DNA of 64,000 nucleotides from Marinobacter sp. EhC06. GTDB lineage: Bacteria > Pseudomonadota > Gammaproteobacteria > Pseudomonadales > Oleiphilaceae. The notes beneath the pieces are model-generated. The model saw only the letters and a list, made by a program, of their open reading frames with translations, did no database searches and was not told where the DNA came from. Location of the stretch: assembly GCF_001650915.1 (NCBI RefSeq), contig NZ_LXYO01000001.1, forward strand, positions 1-64,000, in the 5' to 3' direction. A program made the translations under genes and the position numbers. This document shows, in pieces, positions 45,892-54,113 of this stretch (the first letter of the stretch is position 1; the number at the start of each line of letters is the position of its first letter).

Positions 45892-45929
45892 GCTCGTTCC
45901 GCCCCTAGTCTGTTTGGGGCGGAACGAGC
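45892..45929. terminator. Perfect 14-bp hairpin between DUF1501-like gene and apbE
   Basis: GCTCGTTCCGCCCC pairs exactly with GGGGCGGAACGAGC around a ten-base loop. It begins nine bases after the DUF1501-like stop and covers the 3' end of the convergent apbE. Only CCTTCT follows on plus and CAGTTTCC on minus, so it is a likely bidirectional 3' end without a strong U-tract. Confidence 0.65.
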
Positions 45930-46918
45930 CCTTCTGACACGTGCATCATGCGCTGATCGTCGATAACCACAACATCAATACCCGGCAAACGCTCGATCAT
46001 CTCCAATCCCTTGGCAGGTCCGAGAACAAACACCGCCGTGGACAGGCCGTCGGTTGTCAGCGCGTCCTCGCCGATAATGGTCACGCTCTGGACGCCCTGA
46101 ACCGATTTGCCGGTCTCAGGCGACAGGATGTGATGGACTCTTTCTCCCGCTTCATCCACGAAGAACCGCTCGTAATCCCCGGAGGTAGACACCGCCACGT
46201 CTTCCAGCGGCAGAACCACCGCGTTGCGCCCTTCTGAGCGGGGGTCCCGAATGCCGACGTACCAGGGCCGACCCCGCTTGTCACCCAACAGCCGCATGTC
46301 GCCGCCAGCACTCAGCCGGGCATGGCGAATGCCAAGATTGATCAGGCGTTCGATGCCCAGATCAACGGCATAGCCCTTGGCAATACCGCCCAGATCCACC
46401 CGGATGCCTGCCTGGCGGAATTCGACGGTTCGCGCATCCTGATCAAGAACTACATCCCGGAAATTCACCCGGGGCAGGCCAGATCGAAGCTCCTCCTCCG
46501 TCGGCTTTTTGCCGGCCCTGAAGTCGTATAGATAACCGACTGAGCCAAAGGTGATGTCGAAGGCGCCATCACTGAGAATCGATACCTCCCTCGCCTTTTC
46601 AAGCACCTGGAACAGACCGTCACTGACGGTAACGGGACCATTGGCGGCATTGCGGTTGAGTCGGGAGACTTCCGAGTCCTCCCGGTACCGACTCATCTGC
46701 TCATCAACCTGATGAAAAACCGCCAGCACCTCTTCCCCAACCCGGTTCGCCAGCGCTTTATCCTCTGCCCAGAACTCCAGCTCGACAGGCGTCGTCATGG
46801 CGGTATCGGAGAACCGATACCAGTCAGCGCTGGCCGTGCCCGCAAAGCCGGCAAGCCAGAGGCAGGTTACCAACACCGGGGCGCGCCATAACCACTCGCT
46901 AAATCCTTCATTACTCAT
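45905..46918 (-). CDS. apbE: ApbE, FAD:protein FMN transferase
   Basis: 337 residues with a signal peptide (cleavage near GTASA) from ATG 46918. Family motifs are present: AFDITFGSV, the nucleotide-binding VDLGGIAKGYAVD, HARLSAGGDMRLLG, and the metal-site region GEDALTTDGLSTAVF. ApbE attaches FMN to Thr/Ser of exported redox proteins. No NqrC- or RnfG-like substrate with a plain SGAT motif is encoded in this window, so the target is open. It is convergent with the DUF1501/haem genes and its promoter region adjoins the maltose promoter. Confidence 0.9.
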   Translation of the reverse strand: MSNEGFSEWLWRAPVLVTCLWLAGFAGTASADWYRFSDTAMTTPVELEFWAEDKALANRVGEEVLAVFHQVDEQMSRYREDSEVSRLNRNAANGPVTVSDGLFQVLEKAREVSILSDGAFDITFGSVGYLYDFRAGKKPTEEELRSGLPRVNFRDVVLDQDARTVEFRQAGIRVDLGGIAKGYAVDLGIERLINLGIRHARLSAGGDMRLLGDKRGRPWYVGIRDPRSEGRNAVVLPLEDVAVSTSGDYERFFVDEAGERVHHILSPETGKSVQGVQSVTIIGEDALTTDGLSTAVFVLGPAKGLEMIERLPGIDVVVIDDQRMMHVSEGLVPPQTD

Positions 46919-47135
46919 TCTGGGTTCACCATGTCTGTTATCCACTCCTCATCACCATCGTTGGCTCCCCCCTCCTACTCCCCCCTCATCCCCCCGTCTA
47001 CGCCAACAAAAAGTGGCGCAGGAGGATGAAGGGAAGGCGCGCCAGACGCAGTATGGATCGAGTCTATTTGGGTGGAATCCTATGACCACTTCAACAATAA
47101 CAACTTCTCACCGCCAGAAGTACAAGCGAGGCTAC
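46919..47135. promoter_or_regulatory. apbE / maltose divergent region with MalT-type boxes
   Basis: On the minus strand this region carries GGGGATGAGG at 46984-46993 (exact E. coli MalT-box consensus), GGGGAGTAGG at 46974-46983 (nine of ten) and GGTGATGAGG at 46947-46956 (nine of ten); on plus, GAGGATGAAG at 47022-47031 matches eight of ten. The first three lie within about 47 bp. Three exact runs of six C (46967-46972, 46980-46985, 46990-46995) flank the boxes. The likely target is the alpha-glucosidase-malK unit, controlled by MalT. Confidence 0.65.
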
Positions 47136-48749
47136 ATGATCAAGAACCCGGACTGGTGGCGTGGCGCCGTCATTTACCAAGTTTATCCGCGAAGTTTTTA
47201 CGACTCCAATGGCGATGGTATAGGAGACCTGCCCGGGGTCACCGCAAAGCTGGACTACATCGCCAGCCTGAACGTGGACGCTATCTGGCTATCCCCGTTC
47301 TTTACCTCCCCGATGAAAGACTTCGGCTACGATGTCTCGGATTATCGCAACGTGGACCCTATCTTCGGAACTCTGGAGGATTTCGACGAGCTGATTGCCG
47401 AGGCCCACAAGCGGGACCTGAAAATCATGATCGATCAGGTGTTGAGCCATTCCTCAGACCAGCACCCCTGGTTTTTCGAAAGCCGTGCCAGCCGTGACAA
47501 CCCGAAGGCAGACTGGTACGTGTGGGCCGACCCGAAATCCGACGGCACGCCGCCGAACAACTGGCTGTCGGTCTTTGGTGGCTCGGCATGGGCCTGGGAC
47601 AGTCGCAGAAAGCAGTATTATCTGCACAACTTTCTCACCAGCCAGCCGGATCTGAACTTCCACAACCCGGAGGTTCAGGAACAGGTTCTGTCAGATGTTA
47701 AATTCTGGCTGGACCGCGGCGTCGACGGGTTCCGTCTGGATGCCATCAACTTCTGCTTCCACGACCCCAAACTGCGGGATAACCCTGCCAGCAAGGCTGT
47801 TGCAGAAGGCTCTATTGGCGTGCGCAAGGAAAACCCCTACGCCTACCAGTTCCACAAGTACGACAAGACCCAGCCGGAAAACATCGAATTTCTGAAGCGC
47901 CTTCGTGCTCTGCTGGACCAGTACCCGGGCACCACCACGGTAGGCGAAATCGGCGACGACAATTCCCTTCAGACCATGGCCGATTACACTAGCGGTGGCG
48001 ACAAGCTGCACATGGCTTACTCCTTCGATCTGCTGACAGAGCAGCACGGTGCGGATTTCTTCCACAAAACCGTGAACACCATCGAAGGCAAGCTGACCGA
48101 CGGCTGGCCCTGCTGGGCCATCGGCAACCACGATGTAGCCCGTGTTGCCACTCGCTGGAACGCCACATCGGAGCAGCAGCTCAAGGCCTACATGGCCATG
48201 CTGCTGACCCTGCGCGGCAGCGTCTGCATCTACCAGGGTGAAGAACTGGGGCTGACCGAGGCCGAACTGCAATACGAAGACCTTGTCGATCCCTACGGCA
48301 TTACCTTCTGGCCGGAATACAAGGGCCGGGATGGTTGCCGTACGCCCATGGTCTGGCACCACGAGGAATCCCACGCCGGATTCTCCGATGCGCGCCCCTG
48401 GCTGCCGGTTTATGATGATCATTACAATGCGGCTGTCGCTGTCCAGCATGCTGAGGATAATTCCGTGCTGGCCGCTTACCGGGCGTTCCTGGGCTGGAGA
48501 AAAGACCAACCCATCCTGCTCAAAGGGGACATAGAGTTCAGCAAGAGCCCGAAGAATACCCTGGTTTACACACGCAGTCTGGGTGATGAAACCGTGATGG
48601 TGGCACTGAACTTGAGCGAAAGCGCCGTCACCATTCCAATGCCCGGCGTTGGCTCACCTGAACCGGGTACCCCGGATTTCGTGGGCGGCCAGTGGCATGG
48701 CAAGGATCTGACACTCGGGCCCTGGGGCATCGACATCGCCCGGCTCTGA
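47136..48749 (+). CDS. Cytoplasmic alpha-glucosidase (GH13 oligo-1,6-glucosidase/maltase type)
   Basis: 537 residues without a signal peptide. GH13 landmarks: WWRGAVIYQVYPRSFYDSNG, GFRLDAINF (nucleophile Asp about 202), TTVGEIGDD (acid/base Glu about 270) and AIGNHDVAR (transition-state Asp about 330). It hydrolyses imported maltose or maltodextrin to glucose. ATG 47136 has GCGAGG upstream and gives the usual family start; an ATG at 47082 is possible, and the frame stays open to 46797. malK follows 31 bp downstream. MalT-type boxes lie just upstream. Confidence 0.93.
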   Translation: MIKNPDWWRGAVIYQVYPRSFYDSNGDGIGDLPGVTAKLDYIASLNVDAIWLSPFFTSPMKDFGYDVSDYRNVDPIFGTLEDFDELIAEAHKRDLKIMIDQVLSHSSDQHPWFFESRASRDNPKADWYVWADPKSDGTPPNNWLSVFGGSAWAWDSRRKQYYLHNFLTSQPDLNFHNPEVQEQVLSDVKFWLDRGVDGFRLDAINFCFHDPKLRDNPASKAVAEGSIGVRKENPYAYQFHKYDKTQPENIEFLKRLRALLDQYPGTTTVGEIGDDNSLQTMADYTSGGDKLHMAYSFDLLTEQHGADFFHKTVNTIEGKLTDGWPCWAIGNHDVARVATRWNATSEQQLKAYMAMLLTLRGSVCIYQGEELGLTEAELQYEDLVDPYGITFWPEYKGRDGCRTPMVWHHEESHAGFSDARPWLPVYDDHYNAAVAVQHAEDNSVLAAYRAFLGWRKDQPILLKGDIEFSKSPKNTLVYTRSLGDETVMVALNLSESAVTIPMPGVGSPEPGTPDFVGGQWHGKDLTLGPWGIDIARL

Positions 48750-48780
48750 CATTCAATGACCTAACAAGAAGACACGAGAT

Positions 48781-49896
48781 ATGGCCAGCGTCACTTTACG
48801 CAATATCTGCAAGAGTTATGACGAAGTCCAGGTAACCCGAGACGTTAACCTGGACATTCAGGACGGAGAATTCGTGGTCTTTGTCGGGCCCTCGGGCTGC
48901 GGCAAATCCACCCTGCTGCGCATGATCGCAGGTCTGGAAGACATTACCTCCGGCGACATGTACATCGGTAACGACCGGGTTAACAACCTGCCGCCCAAGG
49001 AACGGGAAGTGGGCATGGTGTTCCAGTCCTATGCCCTCTACCCCCATATGGACGTGGCAGAAAACATGGCATTTGGCCTCAAGCTGGCCAAAACCAACAA
49101 GACTGAAATCAATCGTCGGGTCCAGGATGCCGCTAACCTGCTGCAACTGGACAAGCTACTGGAGCGCAAGCCCAAAGACCTCTCCGGCGGCCAGCGTCAG
49201 CGTGTGGCCATCGGCCGGACCATTGTCCGGGAGCCTGAAGTATTCCTGTTCGACGAGCCCCTTTCAAACCTCGATGCCTCCCTGCGGGTCCAGATGCGCA
49301 TCGAAATTTCCCGGCTGCACAAGCGCCTCGGCGCCACCATGGTGTACGTGACCCACGACCAGGTAGAAGCCATGACCATGGCAGACAAGATCGTGGCCCT
49401 GGACAACGGCACCATCGCCCAGGTGGGCAAACCCATGGAGCTGTACCACTACCCCGCTACCCGCTTTGTCGCCGGCTTTATCGGCTCGCCGAAGATGAAC
49501 TTCATTGATTGCACCGTCGTTTCCGCCAGCAGCCAGTCGGCCACCATCGTCATGCCGGGTGACCACCGTCTGGAGCTGCCGGTGAACGGCGCCGAACTCT
49601 CCGAGGGCGAAACCGTCACCCTCGGGATTCGCCCGGAACACCTGAGCGAAGACCAGGAAGCCGACATGTACCTGCAAGGCGAGGTGCACGTGGTCGAACG
49701 CCTGGGCTACCAGACCCTGGTACATCTGGACGTCAATAACGTTGAGGGCGTCATCACCATGCGCACCGATGGCTCCAACCCGATTCAGGAAGGGGCCCGA
49801 ATGACCCTGGGTATGAACGCCAACAAGTGCCATCTGTTCCGCCAGGACGGTACCGCCTGTCCGCGCCTCTACCGGGAGCCCTGCATCGACTTCTAA
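48781..49896 (+). CDS. malK: MalK-type ATPase of the maltose/maltodextrin ABC importer
   Basis: 371 residues, same length as E. coli MalK. Walker [10 protein letters not shown], signature [13 protein letters not shown], Walker [13 protein letters not shown] and the switch [13 protein letters not shown] are intact. The C-terminal TOBE/OB domain ([20 protein letters not shown]) is the regulatory domain that in E. coli also sequesters MalT. It energises MalFG, encoded convergently 200 bp downstream. The last 20 residues contain two cysteines not usual in MalK. A good rho-independent terminator follows. Confidence 0.93.
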   Translation: MASVTLRNICKSYDEVQVTRDVNLDIQDGEFVVFVGPSGCGKSTLLRMIAGLEDITSGDMYIGNDRVNNLPPKEREVGMVFQSYALYPHMDVAENMAFGLKLAKTNKTEINRRVQDAANLLQLDKLLERKPKDLSGGQRQRVAIGRTIVREPEVFLFDEPLSNLDASLRVQMRIEISRLHKRLGATMVYVTHDQVEAMTMADKIVALDNGTIAQVGKPMELYHYPATRFVAGFIGSPKMNFIDCTVVSASSQSATIVMPGDHRLELPVNGAELSEGETVTLGIRPEHLSEDQEADMYLQGEVHVVERLGYQTLVHLDVNNVEGVITMRTDGSNPIQEGARMTLGMNANKCHLFRQDGTACPRLYREPCIDF

Positions 49897-49966
49897 CCCA
49901 CTCCGAGGGGCCTACCCGGCCCCTGTCTGATTCGATCTGTCGTCACCCTTAACGGGGTTACTCTTT

Positions 49967-49998
49967 GGCCGGTTCCGTCACGTACCGGCCCTTTTTTT
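49967..49998 (+). terminator. Rho-independent terminator of malK
   Basis: GGCCGGT (49967-49973) pairs with ACCGGCC (49984-49990) around a ten-base loop and is followed by C and seven T. It ends the plus-strand alpha-glucosidase-malK transcript. Confidence 0.88.
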
Positions 49999-50003
49999 GG
50001 GAC

Positions 50004-50044
50004 CAAAAAAAGCCCGGTCAGCAGGGGGAATTAACCTGACCGGG
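50004..50044 (-). terminator. Rho-independent terminator of malG
   Basis: On the minus strand CCCGGTCAG (complement of 50036-50044) pairs with CTGACCGGG (complement of 50013-50021) and is followed by GCT and a run of T (complement of the A-run at 50005-50011). It ends the malEFG transcript, back to back with the malK terminator. Confidence 0.88.
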
Positions 50045-50094
50045 TCGCGAAAGTTAACGCTGGAAGACGCAGAGATCGCGTAAAGAGAAGTCGC

Positions 50095-50985
50095 CTATCC
50101 TTTAACACCGCCGGCCGTGAGGCCACCGACAATCCATTTCTGGCAGTAAAGGAAGATCACCGTGATCGGCAGGCCCGAGAGTACCGCCGCTGCCGCGAAA
50201 TCTCCCCAAAGGTAGTTCTGTTCATACAGATACTGCTGGGCACCCACCGCCAGGGTCAGTTTATCGGTATCTACCAGAAGCACCGACGCCATCGGGTACT
50301 CCATGATTGTCATGATGAACGCCAGGATGAACACCACCACCAGAATCGGAACCGACAAAGGCAGCAGGATATAGCGGAACGCCTGCCAGGTGGTGGCGCC
50401 ATCCACGATAGCGGCCTCCTCCAGGGAGCGGTCAATAGAGTCAAAATAGCCCTTGATGGTCCAGATATGCAACGCCATACCACCCAGGGAGGCCACGATG
50501 ACCGCACCATGAGTATTCAGCCCGAGCCAGCTGACGTGATTGCCAATCTGATCGAACAGGGCGTACAGCGCCACCAGGGAAAGCACCGGCGGGAACATCT
50601 GGAAGATCAGCATGGATTTCAGGACAAATCCCTTGCCGGCAAAACGCATGCGGGCAAAGGCGTAGGCACTGGTGGTGGAAAGTGCCAGGATCAGCACCGC
50701 CGAAACAACAGCGATCTTGATCGAATTCCACAACCACAGAAGCACGGGAAACGGTGGCTGCGTGGTAACACCATCTTCACCGGTGTAGGGAATACCCAGC
50801 GCCAGATACCAGTGTTCCAGCGAAGGATTCTCCGGCAGCAGGCTGCCGGCGGCAAAGTTTCCGCTGCGGAACGAGATGGAAATAACCATCAGCAGCGGAA
50901 ACAGAATGATCGCGATGAACGCCAGCATCCCCAGGTGGGATGCCAGCACGCGGTATTTGGTGGAGCGGGGTTCAACCATGGCCAT
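50095..50985 (-). CDS. malG: MalG, maltose importer inner-membrane permease
   Basis: 296 residues, equal to E. coli MalG. Six helices and the coupling EAA loop [20 protein letters not shown] are present; the C-terminus [15 protein letters not shown] matches the MalG ending that reaches into the MalE/MalK interface. Pairs with MalF. It begins ten bases after malF and is followed by a strong terminator. Confidence 0.94.
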   Translation of the reverse strand: MAMVEPRSTKYRVLASHLGMLAFIAIILFPLLMVISISFRSGNFAAGSLLPENPSLEHWYLALGIPYTGEDGVTTQPPFPVLLWLWNSIKIAVVSAVLILALSTTSAYAFARMRFAGKGFVLKSMLIFQMFPPVLSLVALYALFDQIGNHVSWLGLNTHGAVIVASLGGMALHIWTIKGYFDSIDRSLEEAAIVDGATTWQAFRYILLPLSVPILVVVFILAFIMTIMEYPMASVLLVDTDKLTLAVGAQQYLYEQNYLWGDFAAAAVLSGLPITVIFLYCQKWIVGGLTAGGVKG

Positions 50986-50995
50986 AAGAAGCTCC

Positions 50996-52537
50996 TTACA
51001 CCTTGATCTTGGACAGTTTGAGATTGATCAGGGACAACGCGCCCACCACCAGGAAAATTGCAGTGGCAATAGCGGCAGCCAGACCAAAGTTCTGTCCGGA
51101 GTCCTGGAACGCAATGCGGTAGGTGTAGCTCACCAAAAGATCGGTGGTACCTGCCGGCGTGCTCGCACCGATGATGTCCGGGGCGCCCCCGGTCAGCAGT
51201 GCAATCAGGACAAAGTTGTTGAAGTTGAATGCGAAGCTGGCAATAAGCAGCGGCATCAGCGGTTTGATGATCAACGGCAGGGTAATATTGAACAGATTGT
51301 TCACCGGGCCTGCCCCGTCCATGGCCGAGGCTTCATACAGGTCCCGGGGGATGGCCTGCAAAAGTCCCATACACAGCAACATCATGTAGGGATAGCCGAG
51401 CCAGGTATTCACGATCAGAATCATGGTGCGCGCCAGCGCCGGATCGCTGAACCAGTCCGGACGGATCCCGAACAGTCCCTCAAGCACCAGGTTGATCTCA
51501 CCAAAGTTTTGATTGAACAAACCCTTGAACACCAGAATCGAAATAAAGGCCGGCACCGCGTAGGGCAGGATCAGCATGGTGCGGTAAAAGCCCTTGCCGC
51601 GAATCTGGTCCCACTGCAGCAGGTTGGCCAGCAGCAGGCCCAACGCCAGGGTAAAGACAACCGTGGCGACTGCGAACGAGAGCGTCCACACGAAAATCTC
51701 GAAGAATGGCCCGCGAATGGAGGGGTCGGACACCACTTTGAGATAGTTGTCCCAGCCGATATTGACCGTCCAGCCCGGCGACAGGGCATTGCCATCGCCG
51801 TCCCGGTAGAAACCGGTTTCCTGGTCCGGGAAATAGGTAACGCCGGTCTGGTTGTTGGTCAGGCTGCCATTGTCATGCAGCGTAAACTGGGGGTGAATCG
51901 CCGCGAAAGAGCGCAGGCTGGCCTGGCTTAACTCACGCCCATCTTCGGTGATCAGGGTTAGATCCGAGAGTTCACCCCTGAGCTGGATGATCTCTCGAAT
52001 GGACAAGGGCTCACCCTGCGGCTTGCCGGACACCGGCAATACCGGCGCCGAACGTTCACCCGACTCCAGGTCCACAGGTGTTGAAGTCAGGTTCTGATGT
52101 TCTCCCTCAAGCCAGAAAACATAGCCTTCTTCAGTCTTGTAGAGCTGGTAGTCATAGCGAACCGCTTCGGACTGATAGGTCCGGCTCAGGAGGTTTTCCT
52201 GCACATGCTCGAAGCTCAACAGATTGCTGGCACTGTAATTGGTAAAGCCGATGCCCACGGTGTACATGAGTGGGAAAATGACGAACAGGCCCATGCCGGC
52301 GATGGCCGGAAAAATATATCGGTGCGCGTACAGCTTCTTGCTGACAAACACCGCAACAGCAGAGGCGGTGAGCACCAGAAACAGCATAGCAAAGACAAAC
52401 TCGCGCTGGGCGTAGAGTGCCAGTATAAGGTAGAGCGCGGCGCCGACCAGCGCAGCCAGCGCTCCCCATTTGAGAAGTACTCGGGTCATGGAGTGTCTGC
52501 TTTCAATACCGGGAGAGGACAGGGTTTCCGTTATCAT
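50996..52537 (-). CDS. malF: MalF, maltose importer inner-membrane permease
   Basis: 513 residues from ATG 52537 (E. coli MalF has 514). The long periplasmic P2 loop of enterobacterial MalF is present (about residues 100-280, with [20 protein letters not shown]), so the complex should resemble the E. coli type rather than the short MalF of other bacteria. The EAA loop [20 protein letters not shown] and conserved helices follow. The longer frame to 52636 has no features and would run over the malE-malF hairpin. Confidence 0.94.
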   Translation of the reverse strand: MITETLSSPGIESRHSMTRVLLKWGALAALVGAALYLILALYAQREFVFAMLFLVLTASAVAVFVSKKLYAHRYIFPAIAGMGLFVIFPLMYTVGIGFTNYSASNLLSFEHVQENLLSRTYQSEAVRYDYQLYKTEEGYVFWLEGEHQNLTSTPVDLESGERSAPVLPVSGKPQGEPLSIREIIQLRGELSDLTLITEDGRELSQASLRSFAAIHPQFTLHDNGSLTNNQTGVTYFPDQETGFYRDGDGNALSPGWTVNIGWDNYLKVVSDPSIRGPFFEIFVWTLSFAVATVVFTLALGLLLANLLQWDQIRGKGFYRTMLILPYAVPAFISILVFKGLFNQNFGEINLVLEGLFGIRPDWFSDPALARTMILIVNTWLGYPYMMLLCMGLLQAIPRDLYEASAMDGAGPVNNLFNITLPLIIKPLMPLLIASFAFNFNNFVLIALLTGGAPDIIGASTPAGTTDLLVSYTYRIAFQDSGQNFGLAAAIATAIFLVVGALSLINLKLSKIKV

Positions 52538-52603
52538 TGTAGTCAGCCCGTTAATGACCGTCGCGCGATGGCAACGGCGGATGTTCTTGCACGTCTCAGC
52601 GGG

Positions 52604-52639
52604 CCGGTGTCGGACGGAAGCATAGCCGTCCGACACCGG
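52604..52639 (-). repeat. Perfect 14-bp hairpin between malE and malF
   Basis: CCGGTGTCGGACGG (52604-52617) and CCGTCCGACACCGG (52626-52639) pair exactly around an eight-base loop. It lies 13 bases after the malE stop and about 65 bases before malF, with no T-run. The position matches the REP hairpins that protect malE mRNA in E. coli. Confidence 0.75.
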
Positions 52640-52652
52640 GTTACCCTTCTGC

Positions 52653-53852
52653 TTAGCGGGTAATTCGCTGTGCTGCTGCGCTCAGGGCGTCTTCAACGGA
52701 CTGGCGTCCGGACGTGATGTTTTGCAGGGCCGGCCCCATGGACGACCAGAAGGCACCCATGGCCGGTACATTCGGCATGGGTTCGCCCAGCTGGGCATTC
52801 TCGAAGGTCGCCTTGATATTGGGATCGGAGGAGAGTTCGTCCATGAATTCCTTGTTGGCCACAGCACCCAGGGGAACGTCGTTATTCACCATTTTCAGGC
52901 CCTTGACGGAGAGCGCGTAGTTCTCCAGGAATTCAACCGCCAGATCCTTGTTGGGGCTGGCAGAATTCAGGGTCGCGGCCATAACGCCCACCATGGGTTT
53001 GCTGGGCTGCCCATCCACCGTCGGAATGGTGGTTACGCCGAAGTTGATGCCGCTCTTCTCAAGGTTGCCCCACGCCCAGGGGCCGTTGATCATCATGGCG
53101 GTCTCGCCCTTGTTGAAGCTGGACTCCATGGCGCTGTAGTCTGCTCCGCGGGGCATCACGCCTTCCTCGATCAGCCGGGTCAGCGCTCTGGCACCTTTGA
53201 TGGCACCTTCGGTGTTCACCCCGGTATCCTTCACATCCACGGAACCATCGGCATTTTCACCGAAGATATATCCTCCGGCTGCGGCCAGCATCGGCCAGGT
53301 AAAGTAGGTATTGTTGTAATCCCACAGAATGGCGCGCTTACCGTCTTCCGCCAGCTTTTCATGAACGGCAGGAATGTCTTCGAAGGCGCTGGGAGGCTCG
53401 GGCAACAGATCCTTGTTATAAATCAGGCCAATAGACTCGACCGCCATCGGATAGCCGTACATCTTGCCGCCCACCGTGACCGCATCCCAGGTAAAATCAT
53501 AATTGGCGTCGATGACGCTCTTGGACGGTTTGATCTCGGAAATAATGCCGCTCTGGGCCCATTCACCGAAACGGTCGTGGGCCCAGATGAAGATGTCCGG
53601 GCCATTGCCGGTTGCGGCAGACTGCTGGAACTTGTCGGTGGCGCTGTCCGGATGGGCGACTTCAACCGGGATACCGGTTTCTTGAGTGAACCAGTCCCCC
53701 ACTTCCTGCAGGCCATCATAGCCCTTGTCACCGTTGATCCAGACCAGAAGCTTGCCCTCTTCAATTTCGGCATGAGCCGGCGCGGCAACACCGAAGCTGG
53801 CGGCAACAATGGAGGCGGCGAGTGTGCTGCGGATAAAAGTTCGACGATTCAT
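52653..53852 (-). CDS. malE: MalE, periplasmic maltose/maltodextrin-binding protein
   Basis: 399 residues, close to E. coli MalE (396 with signal). Signal peptide ending APAHA; mature start [20 protein letters not shown] strongly resembles E. coli MalE ([20 protein letters not shown]). Later landmarks include [20 protein letters not shown] and [18 protein letters not shown]. It delivers maltose and maltodextrins to MalFGK2. The promoter region to its right is shared with malS. Confidence 0.96.
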   Translation of the reverse strand: MNRRTFIRSTLAASIVAASFGVAAPAHAEIEEGKLLVWINGDKGYDGLQEVGDWFTQETGIPVEVAHPDSATDKFQQSAATGNGPDIFIWAHDRFGEWAQSGIISEIKPSKSVIDANYDFTWDAVTVGGKMYGYPMAVESIGLIYNKDLLPEPPSAFEDIPAVHEKLAEDGKRAILWDYNNTYFTWPMLAAAGGYIFGENADGSVDVKDTGVNTEGAIKGARALTRLIEEGVMPRGADYSAMESSFNKGETAMMINGPWAWGNLEKSGINFGVTTIPTVDGQPSKPMVGVMAATLNSASPNKDLAVEFLENYALSVKGLKMVNNDVPLGAVANKEFMDELSSDPNIKATFENAQLGEPMPNVPAMGAFWSSMGPALQNITSGRQSVEDALSAAAQRITR

Positions 53853-54113
53853 CAGGTGATTCCTCTGTATGTTCTTGCCTTATTCTTGTTTTCCGGCCAT
53901 TCACGAGGTTGTCGGGCCGGACTTAACGCAAACTTTCTTTTGCGAGTATTGGCACTGTGTGGCAATTCCCGGTAATAAGCATCACCCCTTATTTCATTCC
54001 CCGAGGCGTAGTAGAGGGGAGTAGACGGGCGTAGAAAATTCCTTCTACCACCCCGGGGTGGAGTCTGGTTTGATGGCATCCACAAGAATGAAAACCGAAA
54101 CGGAGCAATTGCC
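53853..54113. promoter_or_regulatory. malE / malS divergent promoter region
   Basis: 261 bp. On plus at 54003-54034 are three tandem GTAG-ending elements, GAGGCGTAG, GAGGGGAGTAG and GACGGGCGTAG; the middle one includes GGGGAGTAGA (eight of ten to the MalT consensus), and the words GGGGAGTAG and GTAGACGGG recur in the 46.9-kb region. Also present: GTAGAA/TTCTAC (54031-54048), the palindrome CCACCCCGGGGTGG (54048-54061), CGCAAA/TTTGCG (53927-53944) and CCGGCC/GGCCGG in the malE leader (53893-53920). Confidence 0.55.

Noticed and set aside
46797..47135. Extended N-terminus of the alpha-glucosidase frame
   Set aside because: It would translate through the MalT-box region with low-complexity Ser/Pro sequence; GH13 enzymes of this type start at the MIKNPDWW region.
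53927..53944. CGCAAA-CTTTCT-TTTGCG as a PurR operator
   Set aside because: PurR sites have the half-sites joined as ACGCAAACGTTTGCGT; here four extra bases separate them, so I list it only as an inverted repeat.
52722..53975. Plus-strand frame of 417 residues
   Set aside because: It is antisense to malE, which is certain; His/Gly-rich shadow composition.
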